A stretch of DNA of 64,000 bases from an uncultured Aquimarina sp. (lineage in GTDB: Bacteria; Bacteroidota; Bacteroidia; Flavobacteriales; Flavobacteriaceae), in NCBI GenBank assembly GCA_947496555.1, contig CANMDH010000003.1, positions 1-64,000 on the forward strand. Direction: 5' to 3'. The translations under genes were made by a program, and so were the position numbers. The notes below the pieces were generated by a model, which saw nothing but the letters and a program-made list of their open reading frames with translations, was not told the DNA's origin and did no database searches. Of the stretch, positions 8,570-17,945 are shown in pieces (within the stretch, counting starts at the first letter, position 1; every line of letters starts with the position of its first letter).

Positions 8570-9400
8570 CTATTCAAAACTAATAGTTACTGTATCTCTA
8601 TAATGTAATCCAAAAAGGCTCGAAGCACCTCCAACAGTTTTTGGATTACTTTTATAAATAGCCAACTCCAGGTATCCCGAAGAATTAAAAATTGCTAATT
8701 TTTTACCATCTTCTTCGCGCTTACTTTTTTCGACACCAAAATTAATAGCATCGCTGTATCGGTCATATACATTTTCAAAAACAGCTGTACGGGCGGTAAT
8801 TTTAAATTTTCTTCCTTTTCCAACTTCTTCAAAAAGTTTGCGTGTGATATTAGTTATCAAATTTCCATAATTATCTATGTAAATAATACTACCAACTATT
8901 TGTTTATTGCCGACATTAACAATAGGAGTGATCCCTTTAATGGTTTTTATTTCTGAAATTGTTTTTCCTATTACTTCAAGGGTTCCTCCACGCGCAATGT
9001 GACAGGCCACTGTAACAAATACATCCATTACCGGAAAATTAGAAACTATGGCATCATGAATATTGATCTCTACAATTTTTTCGGGATTAAACTCTGAGGC
9101 AATTAAACAAATCAATCCATTATTTGCACAAATAAAATAATGATCGTCCAATTTTACAGCAATATGTTTATTTTCTGGATTAAGCTCACTATCAATACCT
9201 ATGATATGAATACTTCCTTTTGGAAAACTTTTGTAGGCGTTTTGAATGATATAAGCGGCTTCAGTAATATGAAAAGGAGAGATATCATGCGATATATCAA
9301 CAATTTGAGCATCGGGTAACTCTGTAAAAATTGCTCCTTTAACCGCAGACACAAAATGATCTTTGATTCCAAAATCTGTAGTTAATGTGATAATAGGCAT
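8570..9400 (-). CDS. SAM hydroxide adenosyltransferase (DUF62/SAM hydrolase family)
   Basis: Member of the SAM hydroxide adenosyltransferase / SAM-dependent halogenase superfamily. Most bacterial members split S-adenosylmethionine into adenosine and methionine using water. The N-terminal domain begins with ITLTTDFG and D-H-F-V-x-A-V-K-G, whose Asp side chain binds the SAM ribose in family structures; the central DNYGNLITNI segment is the conserved linker motif, and the C-terminal domain is a small barrel. Length (276 residues) is typical. The frame has an ATG at 9406 and another two codons later; I use 9400, where homology would start. It is divergent from phoH across 280 bp. Confidence 0.88.
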   Translation of the reverse strand: MPIITLTTDFGIKDHFVSAVKGAIFTELPDAQIVDISHDISPFHITEAAYIIQNAYKSFPKGSIHIIGIDSELNPENKHIAVKLDDHYFICANNGLICLIASEFNPEKIVEINIHDAIVSNFPVMDVFVTVACHIARGGTLEVIGKTISEIKTIKGITPIVNVGNKQIVGSIIYIDNYGNLITNITRKLFEEVGKGRKFKITARTAVFENVYDRYSDAINFGVEKSKREEDGKKLAIFNSSGYLELAIYKSNPKTVGGASSLFGLHYRDTVTISFE

Positions 9401-9680
9401 GCACAATAATTGTTAATATCTTTTAATTGTAAGCGCTTAAAAATATGTAAATTTGTCTTGAAGTTATTAAAAGTTTTTCTTTTGGCTTCAAAATAGAAAA
9501 TAATACCGTTTTGTATCATTGTTTTTAATTAATACAGTACTATAATCATACATAAATTTTGGTTTATTTTAAATTTTCTTTTTTGTTTCCCCTTGAAAAA
9601 TCTAAAACAATTCCGAATACGTTCGGGACAACAAACTTAGTCAATCCAAAAAACAATTCATACTAAAATTTATATAGCTT

Positions 9681-10637
9681 TTGAACGAACTCATAATTGA
9701 ACTTACAGAGATTAACCCGAGAGAATTTTTCGGACTTCAGAATAGCAATATTCAATTGTTAAAAAAATACTTCCCAAAATTAAAGATCGTTGCACGTGGT
9801 AGCAAAATGAAAGTCTATGGTGACGAGGACATGCTCGAAGAGTTTGATATACGGCTTAATATGCTTCTGGATCATTTTGGCAAATACAACAAACTTGATG
9901 AAAATGTAATTGAACGCGTACTTACTAGTGAAAGCAAGGCGGATTATGAAACATCGGCCGTTAGCGGAGAAACCTTATTGCATGGAGTAGGAGGCAAGCT
10001 TATTAAAGCACAGACTGCAAATCAACGTAAGTTGGTAGAGTCTTCGAATAAAAATGACATGGTTTTTGCAATTGGACCTGCCGGTACCGGAAAAACATAT
10101 ACCGGAGTGGCTCTTGCCGTAAAAGCACTAAAAGAAAAACAAGTAAGACGTATTATCCTAACCCGGCCTGCGGTTGAAGCTGGAGAAAATCTTGGTTTTT
10201 TACCTGGAGATCTAAAGGAAAAATTGGACCCATATATGCAGCCATTGTATGATGCCTTGCGCGATATGATCCCTAGCGAAAAATTGGATAGCTTTATCGA
10301 AAAAGGAATCATTCAGATCGCTCCGATGGCATTTATGAGAGGTAGAACCCTTGATAATGCTTTTGTAATTCTTGATGAAGCGCAGAATACTACCCATGCA
10401 CAGATGAAGATGTTTTTAACACGTATGGGTAAAAATGCTAAGTTTATTATTACAGGAGATCCCGGGCAAATTGACTTACCACGAAGAGTAATTTCTGGAT
10501 TAAAAGAAGCATTACTCGTGCTTAAAAATGTACAAGGAATCGGAATGATCTATCTTGATGATAAAGATGTGATTCGACATAAGCTTGTGAAAAAAGTTAT
10601 TGCCGCCTATAAAGAGATCGAACACAGAAATGAATGA
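9681..10637 (+). CDS. PhoH family ATPase, TTG start
   Basis: PhoH-like P-loop protein, 318 residues, predicted cytoplasmic ATPase/helicase-like factor linked to RNA metabolism in other bacteria. An N-terminal region resembling a KH/YbeZ-type domain (residues 1-95) precedes the Walker A motif GPAGTGKT (about 133-140), Walker B VILDEAQN (about 232-239) and the ITGDPGQ sensor motif. This is the standard YbeZ-type architecture. The only start that keeps the N-terminal domain is TTG at 9681; there is no in-frame ATG before about residue 54. purC follows 111 bp downstream on the same strand. Confidence 0.9.
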   Translation: MNELIIELTEINPREFFGLQNSNIQLLKKYFPKLKIVARGSKMKVYGDEDMLEEFDIRLNMLLDHFGKYNKLDENVIERVLTSESKADYETSAVSGETLLHGVGGKLIKAQTANQRKLVESSNKNDMVFAIGPAGTGKTYTGVALAVKALKEKQVRRIILTRPAVEAGENLGFLPGDLKEKLDPYMQPLYDALRDMIPSEKLDSFIEKGIIQIAPMAFMRGRTLDNAFVILDEAQNTTHAQMKMFLTRMGKNAKFIITGDPGQIDLPRRVISGLKEALLVLKNVQGIGMIYLDDKDVIRHKLVKKVIAAYKEIEHRNE

Positions 10638-10748
10638 TCTAGTTAATGAGTAAGTTAGTGTTTGAGGTTTGAGTAATTATATGGCAATAGACGCTCAAAA
10701 GCTCAGGTACTCAAAGACTCACGTACTCAAAACTCACAAACTAATTAA

Positions 10749-11696
10749 ATGAATACAATTACAGACACAAACTATAATTTTCCTGGTCAAAAATCGGTGT
10801 ATAAAGGAAAAGTGAGAGAGGTATATAACATAAATGATGAACTCTTGGTAATGATTGCTACAGATCGGTTATCTGCTTTTGATGTCGTGATGCCTAAAGG
10901 AATCCCATTCAAGGGCCAGATACTGAATCAAATTGCTACCAAAATGATGAAAGCAACTGAGGATTTGGTACCAAATTGGTTGATAGCTACTCCTGATCCT
11001 AATGTGGCCGTTGGGCATCTTTGTGAGCCGTTTAAGGTAGAAATGGTTATTCGTGGATACTTGTCTGGACATGCCGCCCGAGAATATAAAGCGGGAAAAC
11101 GATTGCTTTGTGGTGTCATCATGCCTGAAGGTATGAAAGAAAATGATAAATTTCCGGCACCCATCATAACACCGTCTACCAAAGCAGATAATGGTGAACA
11201 TGACGAGGATATTTCTCGTGAGGAAATCTTGACCAAGGGCATTGTTTCTGAAGAAGATTATTTGATTCTCGAAGATTATACACATAAGCTTTTTCAAAGA
11301 GGTACCGAGATAGCTGCAAAGAGAGGACTGATTCTTGTTGATACCAAGTATGAGTTTGGTAAAACAAAGGATGGTAAGATCGTTTTAATTGATGAGATCC
11401 ATACGCCCGACTCTTCACGTTATTTTTATACTGAAGGATATGAAGAAAGACAACAAAAAAATGAACCGCAAAAACAGTTATCAAAAGAATTTGTAAGACA
11501 ATGGTTGATCAGTAATGGTTTTCAGGGAAAAGAAGGACAAGAAATTCCGGAAATGAATAATGAGTATATCACTTCTGTTTCTGAACGATATATCGAGCTT
11601 TATGAAAATATTACGGGTGAGACTTTTGAGAAGGCTGATGTCTCTGAAGTAGAAAAAAGAATAAAGAATAATGTTATTCAGTATTTAAAAAAGTAA
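10749..11696 (+). CDS. purC: SAICAR synthase
   Basis: Phosphoribosylaminoimidazole-succinocarboxamide synthase of purine biosynthesis, which joins CAIR and aspartate using ATP. The 315-residue product has the KGKVREVY phosphate-binding start, the TDRLSAFDV segment, the GHAAREY motif and the VDTKYEFG / [12 protein letters not shown] signatures of PurC. It is the longer bacteroidetal type rather than the roughly 240-residue form. The 111-bp leader contains several near-copies of an ACTCAAA word (10687-10740) of unknown meaning. Transcription most likely ends at the strong hairpin at 11719-11754. Confidence 0.96.
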   Translation: MNTITDTNYNFPGQKSVYKGKVREVYNINDELLVMIATDRLSAFDVVMPKGIPFKGQILNQIATKMMKATEDLVPNWLIATPDPNVAVGHLCEPFKVEMVIRGYLSGHAAREYKAGKRLLCGVIMPEGMKENDKFPAPIITPSTKADNGEHDEDISREEILTKGIVSEEDYLILEDYTHKLFQRGTEIAAKRGLILVDTKYEFGKTKDGKIVLIDEIHTPDSSRYFYTEGYEERQQKNEPQKQLSKEFVRQWLISNGFQGKEGQEIPEMNNEYITSVSERYIELYENITGETFEKADVSEVEKRIKNNVIQYLKK

Positions 11697-11718
11697 AAGC
11701 GCTATAAGATAATGGTAT

Positions 11719-11754
11719 AAAAAAGAAGCGTCGATTTTTCAACGCTTCTTTTTT
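11719..11754. terminator. Bidirectional Rho-independent terminator
   Basis: A perfect 13-bp stem, AAAAAAGAAGCGT (11719-11731) with ACGCTTCTTTTTT (11742-11754), and a 10-base loop. A-tract on one side and T-tract on the other let it work in both directions, between the convergent purC and the minus-strand gene ending at 11760. Confidence 0.9.
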
Positions 11755-11759
11755 AGTTG

Positions 11760-12164
11760 TTAAGCAACCTGGTATTCCAAAAGCTGTACGTTGTCTTGCA
11801 AACGCTCTTTAACAATATTCATCATTCGCTTATTAAGGGCCGATGAATTTTTGGTGTACGTTAGGTATTCTTCAACCGTAAATTGACCTATAATCATTCC
11901 TTTAAGGCTATTTCTAAATTTCATATCCTTTTGGATCGCATTTTCAATAAAGGCTAATCTCTTTTCAAGGGATAATTCGTAAAAAGTGTTTTTTCTTTTT
12001 TTAATGTAGTTTTTAAATACTTCGATTAATAAATCTCCCTGAAGTTTTACAATAGGTCTAATAGTCTTGTTCTGAAATTGCTCATCATTTGTCATGTTTT
12101 CAGAAACTCTTGCATTCAATAACCGAGGGCGCATTGCCAACAAATTTGATTCCCTGTTTTCCAT
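11760..12164 (-). CDS. Conserved flavobacterial hypothetical protein
   Basis: A 134-residue soluble, helix-rich protein with no membrane segment or signal peptide. The segment from I-R-P-I-V-K to about residue 125 (including AIQKDMKFRNSLKG and F-T-V-E-E-Y) resembles a conserved short family I remember from Flavobacteriaceae. Database labels such as glyoxalase are not supported by any motif here. Function unknown. It is a single-gene unit: convergent with purC through the shared terminator and divergently spaced from its upstream side by 235 bp. Confidence 0.7.
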   Translation of the reverse strand: MENRESNLLAMRPRLLNARVSENMTNDEQFQNKTIRPIVKLQGDLLIEVFKNYIKKRKNTFYELSLEKRLAFIENAIQKDMKFRNSLKGMIIGQFTVEEYLTYTKNSSALNKRMMNIVKERLQDNVQLLEYQVA

Positions 12165-12346
12165 AATAAAGAAGGTTTACTAAAAATACATATTTGTTCA
12201 ACTCCAATTTCAAGATGCCAATTAGAGTTTTAAACTACTTATAAACAATATAAATGTTATGGTACAATCGTTTTTCCAGAGGGTTAGCATCTAAAATTTA
12301 GAATTTGGTTTTTTGGTTGGTATTAAATTGATGATAAGTCTATACT

Positions 12347-12377
12347 AAAAAAGCTCCCTTTTTGAAGGAGCTTTTTT
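12347..12377 (-). terminator. Rho-independent terminator of the propeller gene
   Basis: Hairpin with stem AAAAAAGCTCC (12347-12357) and GGAGCTTTTTT (12367-12377), lying 23 bp past the stop of the minus-strand gene 12400-15474. On the minus strand it reads as a GC-cored stem followed by a T run. Confidence 0.8.
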
Positions 12378-12399
12378 TAAATGTTTGAATTATTTGTGA

Positions 12400-15300
12400 T
12401 TATTTACTTAGAAATTTTTGCTTCTCCAAGATTTCTAATGGAGAACCGCCTGTTTTTTCAAGATACCTGTTAAGCTTGGCTATTTGCTTACTATTAATTT
12501 TTTCATAGGCAGCTTTTGCATCGTTTAGCATGGTTTCAAACACTTCTTTATTCTCTAATTGTGAAAGAGAAGGTTTTTCAAATTGATCTGCTACTTCTGC
12601 ATATAATTCGGAAAGTTTTTCTCTTAACTGAGGTTCTGCTTCATCAACATAATTATCTCCCGTAGTAACTACCAATGTTTCTTTTAGAGCATTTAATTGA
12701 TCGATAACAGCAGTAGCAACTTTTTTTGAAGCAGCATCATTTTTAGAAACTTCTTCGGCCTTTTTAATGTTTTGATCAATCTTATACACCAAATATGCCA
12801 AATCTTCCATATCATCAAATAACCGTTTTGTTGTTTTTTGATGAGCAATTCTTTCTGCTTCTGTAATTAAAGAAGTTGGATCACTTTTAATTGTTATAGA
12901 ACTCTCGAACTGTTTTTTTCCTTTTTTAAGTACTACCTTGTATTTTCCGGCTGCAACTCTTGGAGCAGTAAAACCTCCAAATGTAAATGTTTTACCGGCT
13001 GCCACTTTTGGACCTTTTCTCCTAAAGTTCCAGTCTACTACGTTAATTCCTTTGGCTTTCCCGGGAACAAGACTTGCTATTTCATTTCCTTGCTCATCTT
13101 GTATGGCCAGCGTCATTTTTCCAAAAGTATGTCTTTTCTTGAGGTAGTAAATTATTTTTGCATTAGACCCTGGGTTGTCACCCACAAACTGAAGCTCTGT
13201 GCTTCCTCCACCAAATCCTCCTTCTTCTTTGATAATTGATGGTTTAGTATCAAAGAAATGAACTTCTTTGGAAAGAACCTCTTGATTGATTTGTCGTAAC
13301 GGAGAAATATCATCTATAATAATAACTCCTCGACCGTGAGTACCCATAACTAAATCATTGGTCTTTTTCTGTAGATCAATAAAATGCACTGCAGTTGCCG
13401 GCATGTTATTGGTGAAACGAGACCAATTTTGACCTCCATCGATTGTAATAAATAAACCAAATTCGGTACCAAGAAACAATAGGTCTTCATTAACGTAGTC
13501 TTCTTGAATGTTTCTGGCAAACCCAATAATATCATCAGTTGAAATGGATTTCCATGTGTTTCCAAAATCTGAAGTCTTATACACATAGGTATTCATATCC
13601 CCTGAGGCATGACCATCAAAAACAGCATACGCGGTACCTTTTTTATGCGAACTTGCTTCAATGTGATACACCCAGGTATTTTTTGGAAGTCCTTGTATAT
13701 TGGCAACCGTATTGATCCATGTTTTACCACCGTCCTGGGTTACCTGTACATTACCATCGTCTGTTCCTACCCAGATAACTTTCTCATCTATAGGAGATTC
13801 TGCAATGGTGAAAATGGTAGTATGTGTTTCTGCTCCTGATTTATCTGTAGAGATACCCCCAGATTCTTTGTCTTGTTTTGCAGGATCATTTGTGGTAAGG
13901 TCAGGAGATATTTTTTTCCAATTATCTCCCATGTCATTACTTACATGCAAAAATTGACTACCCATATAAAACCTGTCAGGTTGGTGATCACTTACTGCCA
14001 TTGGAGCGTTCCAGTTAAAACGTAGATCAGCTTCACCTTTTATAGGCAACGGTTGAATGCTTTTCGTGTAATTCTTATCCACATTGTATCTCCAAACGTT
14101 CTGAGCTCCCTGCATTTCAGAATAAATAATATTTTTTGTTGGATGTTTCAATACCCTGAAACCATCTCCAACTCCTACACGGTTCCAGTCTCGTGCTTCG
14201 ATACCACCTGGAGAAGAAGAGGGACCCCACCATGATCCGTTGTCTTGCAGACCACCATAAACGTTATATGGTTCTTCATTATCTACACTAATATGATAAA
14301 ATTGAGATAAAGGTAAATTATCTACCATATCCATAGTGGCACCACCGTCCCAGCTTCTATACACACCACCATCGGTTCCTACATACATTGCATCTGGATT
14401 ATTGATGTCAAAAACAATGTCGTGAATATCGGCATGCATGTTTCCAAGGTTCTTGAACGTCTTTCCTCCGTCTCTTGAGATGGATCCAAATAATCCTCCT
14501 TTTACCAAGATATTGGGATTTGTTGGATGAACTACTAATCTCGAGAAGTAGAAAGGTCTTACAACCAGTCCAAAATCCCCATTAAGTAACTCCCAACTTG
14601 CTCCGGCATCGTCAGAGCGGTATAATCCTTTATCTTCTTTACTTTCTACAACTGCAAAAACTGTTTTCGGATTGGATGGGGCTATGGCAATTGCAAATCT
14701 ACCAAGGTCTCCTTTTGGAAATCCATTGTGAATTTTATTCCATGTTTTACCAGCATCTGTAGATTTATATAATGCACTACTTGGACCTCCAGAATTAAAG
14801 CCCCATGCAGTTCTTCTAAATTCCCACATGGCGGCGTATAAGATGTTTGGGTCCGTGGGATCCATAATGAGATCATTTACCCCTGTTTTTTCGTTAACAT
14901 AAAGTATTTTTTTCCATGTTTTACCACCGTCTATAGTTTTATATACTCCACGGTCCTCGCTGTCTCCCCATAATGCTCCAAGAACACCAACATATACTTC
15001 ATTTGAGTTTTTTGGGTTGATTTCGATACTACTAATTCGTTCAGAGTTTTCAAACCCTATCTTTTTCCAGTTGGCACCTCCATCATTGGATTTGTACAGC
15101 CCGTCGCCAATAGAAACACTATTTCTGGTCCAAATCTCTCCTGTACCCACCCAAACCGTGTTGTCGGGGTCACTTGGATCTATTGCAACAACACCAATAG
15201 ATTGTGCATGATCATCGAATACGGAAGCAAATGTAGCCCCTCCGTTTTCAGATTTCCATACGCCACCACCTGCAGTACCAGCGTACATTACTTTACTATT

Positions 15301-15474
15301 TGTTGGATGATTTTCTAGGTCAATGATCCTACCACTCATAAGGGCCGGACCTATTTGTCGAGCTTTTAAATTACCAAAGAGTTCTTTTCCTTTAAGAACT
15401 ATGTTTATGTCTTGTGATTGCATGCCTAGAGAGAAAAGTATCCCAAAGACCGCGGCAAAAAGATTCCTATTCAT
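12400..15474 (-). CDS. Secreted Asp-box (BNR/VPS10-like) beta-propeller protein
   Basis: A 1024-residue exported protein with a signal peptide (about residues 1-20) and two beta-propeller-like regions built from at least eight Asp-box motifs of the form S-x-D-x-G-x-x-W (for example near residues 108, 180, 238 and 287, and again after 570). This is the sortilin/VPS10 and BNR-repeat fold, often annotated as glycosyl hydrolase or sialidase in Bacteroidota; no catalytic sialidase residues can be identified. The last 300 residues are a non-propeller tail with a beta-rich part and then helices, without a T9SS sorting domain. It probably acts in the periplasm or at the surface. It lies 78 bp downstream of the LolA-like gene, with a terminator between. 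Confidence 0.85.
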   Translation of the reverse strand: MNRNLFAAVFGILFSLGMQSQDINIVLKGKELFGNLKARQIGPALMSGRIIDLENHPTNSKVMYAGTAGGGVWKSENGGATFASVFDDHAQSIGVVAIDPSDPDNTVWVGTGEIWTRNSVSIGDGLYKSNDGGANWKKIGFENSERISSIEINPKNSNEVYVGVLGALWGDSEDRGVYKTIDGGKTWKKILYVNEKTGVNDLIMDPTDPNILYAAMWEFRRTAWGFNSGGPSSALYKSTDAGKTWNKIHNGFPKGDLGRFAIAIAPSNPKTVFAVVESKEDKGLYRSDDAGASWELLNGDFGLVVRPFYFSRLVVHPTNPNILVKGGLFGSISRDGGKTFKNLGNMHADIHDIVFDINNPDAMYVGTDGGVYRSWDGGATMDMVDNLPLSQFYHISVDNEEPYNVYGGLQDNGSWWGPSSSPGGIEARDWNRVGVGDGFRVLKHPTKNIIYSEMQGAQNVWRYNVDKNYTKSIQPLPIKGEADLRFNWNAPMAVSDHQPDRFYMGSQFLHVSNDMGDNWKKISPDLTTNDPAKQDKESGGISTDKSGAETHTTIFTIAESPIDEKVIWVGTDDGNVQVTQDGGKTWINTVANIQGLPKNTWVYHIEASSHKKGTAYAVFDGHASGDMNTYVYKTSDFGNTWKSISTDDIIGFARNIQEDYVNEDLLFLGTEFGLFITIDGGQNWSRFTNNMPATAVHFIDLQKKTNDLVMGTHGRGVIIIDDISPLRQINQEVLSKEVHFFDTKPSIIKEEGGFGGGSTELQFVGDNPGSNAKIIYYLKKRHTFGKMTLAIQDEQGNEIASLVPGKAKGINVVDWNFRRKGPKVAAGKTFTFGGFTAPRVAAGKYKVVLKKGKKQFESSITIKSDPTSLITEAERIAHQKTTKRLFDDMEDLAYLVYKIDQNIKKAEEVSKNDAASKKVATAVIDQLNALKETLVVTTGDNYVDEAEPQLREKLSELYAEVADQFEKPSLSQLENKEVFETMLNDAKAAYEKINSKQIAKLNRYLEKTGGSPLEILEKQKFLSK

Positions 15475-15504
15475 GATTGCTTTGATTGATTTGTTGTGAA
15501 TGAA

Positions 15505-15535
15505 AAAATCCCCAAAAAAGATTTTTGAGGATTTT
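15505..15535 (-). terminator. Terminator between LolA-like and propeller genes
   Basis: A 14-bp stem (15505-15518 with 15522-15535) with a 3-base loop. In RNA read from the minus strand the single mismatch becomes a G-U pair, and the stem ends in a U run. It lies just past the stop of the gene at 15553, so that gene probably ends here and the next has its own promoter or depends on read-through. Confidence 0.6.
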
Positions 15536-15552
15536 AGTTTATGGTTATATGT

Positions 15553-16308
15553 TTATTCTTTTTTGGTTTCTACTATTTTTTCAGGAAATTCAAAAATTGC
15601 AGCATCTATTTCTGGATTAAGTTTAATTTCTTTGAAACCCATAGTTTGAAATTGATTACTTATCGTAAATGGAAAATACACTCCGTTTACTTCTTGATAA
15701 TCACTAATTGAAGATTTAACTACTTGACCTTTCATAGGACCCTCATTAATTTCAGTCTCAACGATAATCGGAACAAAATTTTCTGTATCAAAATAGTAAT
15801 GAGAAATATTTGGTTTTGATTCTCCGTTGATAAGAATTGGGTCTTTGGTTAGCTTTATTTTAAATGTTTCGGTACCATCTACAGTTTCTTTTCCGATAAG
15901 CTCAACTGTATATCCTTTTTCTTTATAGTTTAATAAAGGATCCGGAAAATCTTTGACTTGCTTTTTCTTATTTTCGGTAGCCTCATTATTGCTTTTTTCG
16001 GCTTCCATAGTCATTTGGTTTCTTTCCCAAGATGTTTCTCCATTAAAAGCTGACCATACCATACGGTTTCCTTGAATTTCAATTGTTACGACTTGTTTTC
16101 CGTCCTTTGTTGACAATTGCTCAAAGGGAATTTCCATTCCCTGCATCTTCATGACACCAATCATTTCAAGACCTTCTAATTTTTCCCAATTTTCTTTTCC
16201 CCCAGTGTTTTCGAAATAATTATCAATAACCTCGTCTGCGGTTTGAGCATAAAAAGAAGTGGAAATAGCCAGTATAATAGCTACCAAAATAGATTTTAAA
16301 GCATTCAT
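15553..16308 (-). CDS. Secreted outer-membrane lipoprotein-sorting-like (LolA-fold) protein
   Basis: A 251-residue exported protein: signal peptide over residues 1-21 (ending SFYAQ), then a LolA/LolB-like half-barrel domain. The order of elements is typical: A-D-E-V-I-D-N-Y near the mature N-terminus, a W-x-x-x-G-E-T-S-W segment, a glutamate/lysine-rich loop around 105-120, and the L-I-G-K-E-T-V-D-G-T-E-T-F strand. Such proteins are usually annotated as outer membrane lipoprotein-sorting protein in flavobacteria, but the true LolA lies elsewhere in most genomes, so cargo is unknown. It is divergent from the DUF72 gene over 86 bp. Confidence 0.75.
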   Translation of the reverse strand: MNALKSILVAIILAISTSFYAQTADEVIDNYFENTGGKENWEKLEGLEMIGVMKMQGMEIPFEQLSTKDGKQVVTIEIQGNRMVWSAFNGETSWERNQMTMEAEKSNNEATENKKKQVKDFPDPLLNYKEKGYTVELIGKETVDGTETFKIKLTKDPILINGESKPNISHYYFDTENFVPIIVETEINEGPMKGQVVKSSISDYQEVNGVYFPFTISNQFQTMGFKEIKLNPEIDAAIFEFPEKIVETKKE

Positions 16309-16354
16309 TATTATATTTTTTATGATGTTATTATAAAATTAGTCAATCGAATTA

Positions 16355-16362
16355 TATTTTTG
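16355..16362 (+). promoter_or_regulatory. Promoter -7 box for the DUF72 gene
   Basis: TATTTTTG is a full match to the Bacteroidota -7 consensus TAnnTTTG, 33 bp before the ATG at 16395. I see no good TTTG -33 box upstream, so this is a moderate call. Confidence 0.4.
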
Positions 16363-16394
16363 TTACATTATTATTAATCTTTTTCCTATATCCT

Positions 16395-17285
16395 ATGCAG
16401 TTTGGTAAAGTAGAATACCCAGAGCAAATTGATTTTAGAATGCCCGATGATCATCCCGACACTGCTAAAGTGTTGAAAAAAAGCAATACCGATAAGTTGT
16501 CGGTGTATGTTGGATGTGCCAAATGGAATAAGCAGGACTTAAAAGGATTTTACCCTCGAGGAACAAAAGATGAGTTAGAATATTACTCTAGGCAGTTTAA
16601 TAGTATAGAACTTAATGCTACTTTTTATAGAATATTTCCTGAAGAACAATTTAAAAAATGGTATGATAAAACTCCAGATGATTTTAAGTTTTTTCCTAAG
16701 CTGGTACAGAACATTTCACATTTAAAAAGATTAAACGATGATGTGCAACCTTATGTTGACCAATATCTATCTTCAGCACTTCAGCTTAAAGAAAAGTTGG
16801 GAACGATATTTTTACAATTGCATGGTAATTTTGCACCGAAAAATTTTGATAGGGTTATACGATTTATCGAAAAATGGCCAAGAGAAATTAGGCTGGCTGT
16901 AGAATTCAGGCATACAGATTGGTTTAATGATGAGGTGGTTGCTAAAGAATTATATGACCTGCTTGAGAAAAATAATATTTCGAATATCATTACAGATACA
17001 GCGGGAAGGAGGGATCTGCTGCATATGCGTCTTACAAATAATGAAGCTTTTATAAGATATGTAGGGGCCAATCATAAAACAGACTATAGTAGATTGGATG
17101 ATTGGGTCATAAGGTTAAAAAAATGGAAAGACCTTGGAATAAACCATATTCACTTTTTTGTTCACCAGAACATTGAAAAAGAATCTCCTTTATTATCCAG
17201 GTATTTTATTACAGAATTAAATAAGAATTTGGGCACTTCACTTAATCTTCCAAATCATTCTGCAAGCGATATGAAGCTGTTTTAG
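16395..17285 (+). CDS. DUF72 domain protein (YecE-like)
   Basis: A 296-residue TIM-barrel-like protein of the DUF72/YecE family. Visible signatures are the VYVGCAKWN start of the barrel, Y-Y-S-R-Q-F-N-S-I-E-L-N-A-T-F-Y, F-F-P-K-L-V-Q-N-I-S-H, the A-V-E-F-R-H segment and the C-terminal H-F-F-V-H-Q-N. No biochemical function is established for the family that I can cite, and no context gene points to one. About 40 residues precede the barrel. Single gene, divergent from the LolA-like gene. Confidence 0.88.
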   Translation: MQFGKVEYPEQIDFRMPDDHPDTAKVLKKSNTDKLSVYVGCAKWNKQDLKGFYPRGTKDELEYYSRQFNSIELNATFYRIFPEEQFKKWYDKTPDDFKFFPKLVQNISHLKRLNDDVQPYVDQYLSSALQLKEKLGTIFLQLHGNFAPKNFDRVIRFIEKWPREIRLAVEFRHTDWFNDEVVAKELYDLLEKNNISNIITDTAGRRDLLHMRLTNNEAFIRYVGANHKTDYSRLDDWVIRLKKWKDLGINHIHFFVHQNIEKESPLLSRYFITELNKNLGTSLNLPNHSASDMKLF

Positions 17286-17481
17286 GGTATTTCACTAGTT
17301 TGGAGGTCGTTATCCTCAAAATTAAAGTGTTAAAAAACAAATTTAAGTTGCTTTTTAACGAGTATATATGTATTTTAGCGATGAAATTAATAAACAGTTT
17401 GTAAGAAAATACTGTTTTTCTCGCTAAACATTTTAATTTTGATTTGAAATAAAGATTACCCCAAAACTTAAAATTGATTAT

Positions 17482-17880
17482 ATGATTAAACTTCTACACT
17501 CTTCATTTTTACTAGTTTTTTTGTTGATTGCTAATTTAGGATATTCTCAATCAAAATGTACCCATCAACATTTTTTGGAAGGAAATGATCAAAACATTTC
17601 ATTAGATGCAGAAAGTTTCTTCCATGAAACTAGTATAAAAACAAACACGAAAGTATTTTCCTACAATTTTGATATTAATGAAGCAAAACAACCATATTTA
17701 TATCAAAATATGGATCATGATCATCAAGAAGAATTAGTCCTAATTGATATTATTTCTTCAGACGAGGGTACGGATTTCAATTGTTCTGGCGGATTTTGTA
17801 TGAACAAACTGCATTATCATAAAAAAGGACTGACTTTAAAACGACAGTTCTTTGGATATTTTATGAGCATTACCTGTTAA
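17482..17880 (+). CDS. Small secreted protein with cysteines, unknown
   Basis: A 132-residue protein with a clear signal peptide (about residues 1-22, ending LGYSQ). The mature part has four cysteines, one near its start, a close pair in the CSGGFC motif, and one as the very last residue, plus several histidines (an MDHDHQ segment). The layout could suit disulfides or metal binding, but I recognise no family. It is followed 65 bp later by the DEAD-box helicase gene; there is no sign that the two work together. Confidence 0.6.
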   Translation: MIKLLHSSFLLVFLLIANLGYSQSKCTHQHFLEGNDQNISLDAESFFHETSIKTNTKVFSYNFDINEAKQPYLYQNMDHDHQEELVLIDIISSDEGTDFNCSGGFCMNKLHYHKKGLTLKRQFFGYFMSITC

Positions 17881-17927
17881 TAAAACTAGTTATTTTCTGA
17901 TTTCATTAAGTTGTTAATTTATTCAGT

Positions 17928-17935
17928 TATTTTTG
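17928..17935 (+). promoter_or_regulatory. Promoter -7 box for the helicase gene
   Basis: TATTTTTG matches TAnnTTTG fully and ends 10 bases before the ATG at 17946, which would leave a leader of only a few bases or favour the ATG at 17952. No convincing -33 element is visible. Confidence 0.35.
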
Positions 17936-17945
17936 CAACTTAAAT

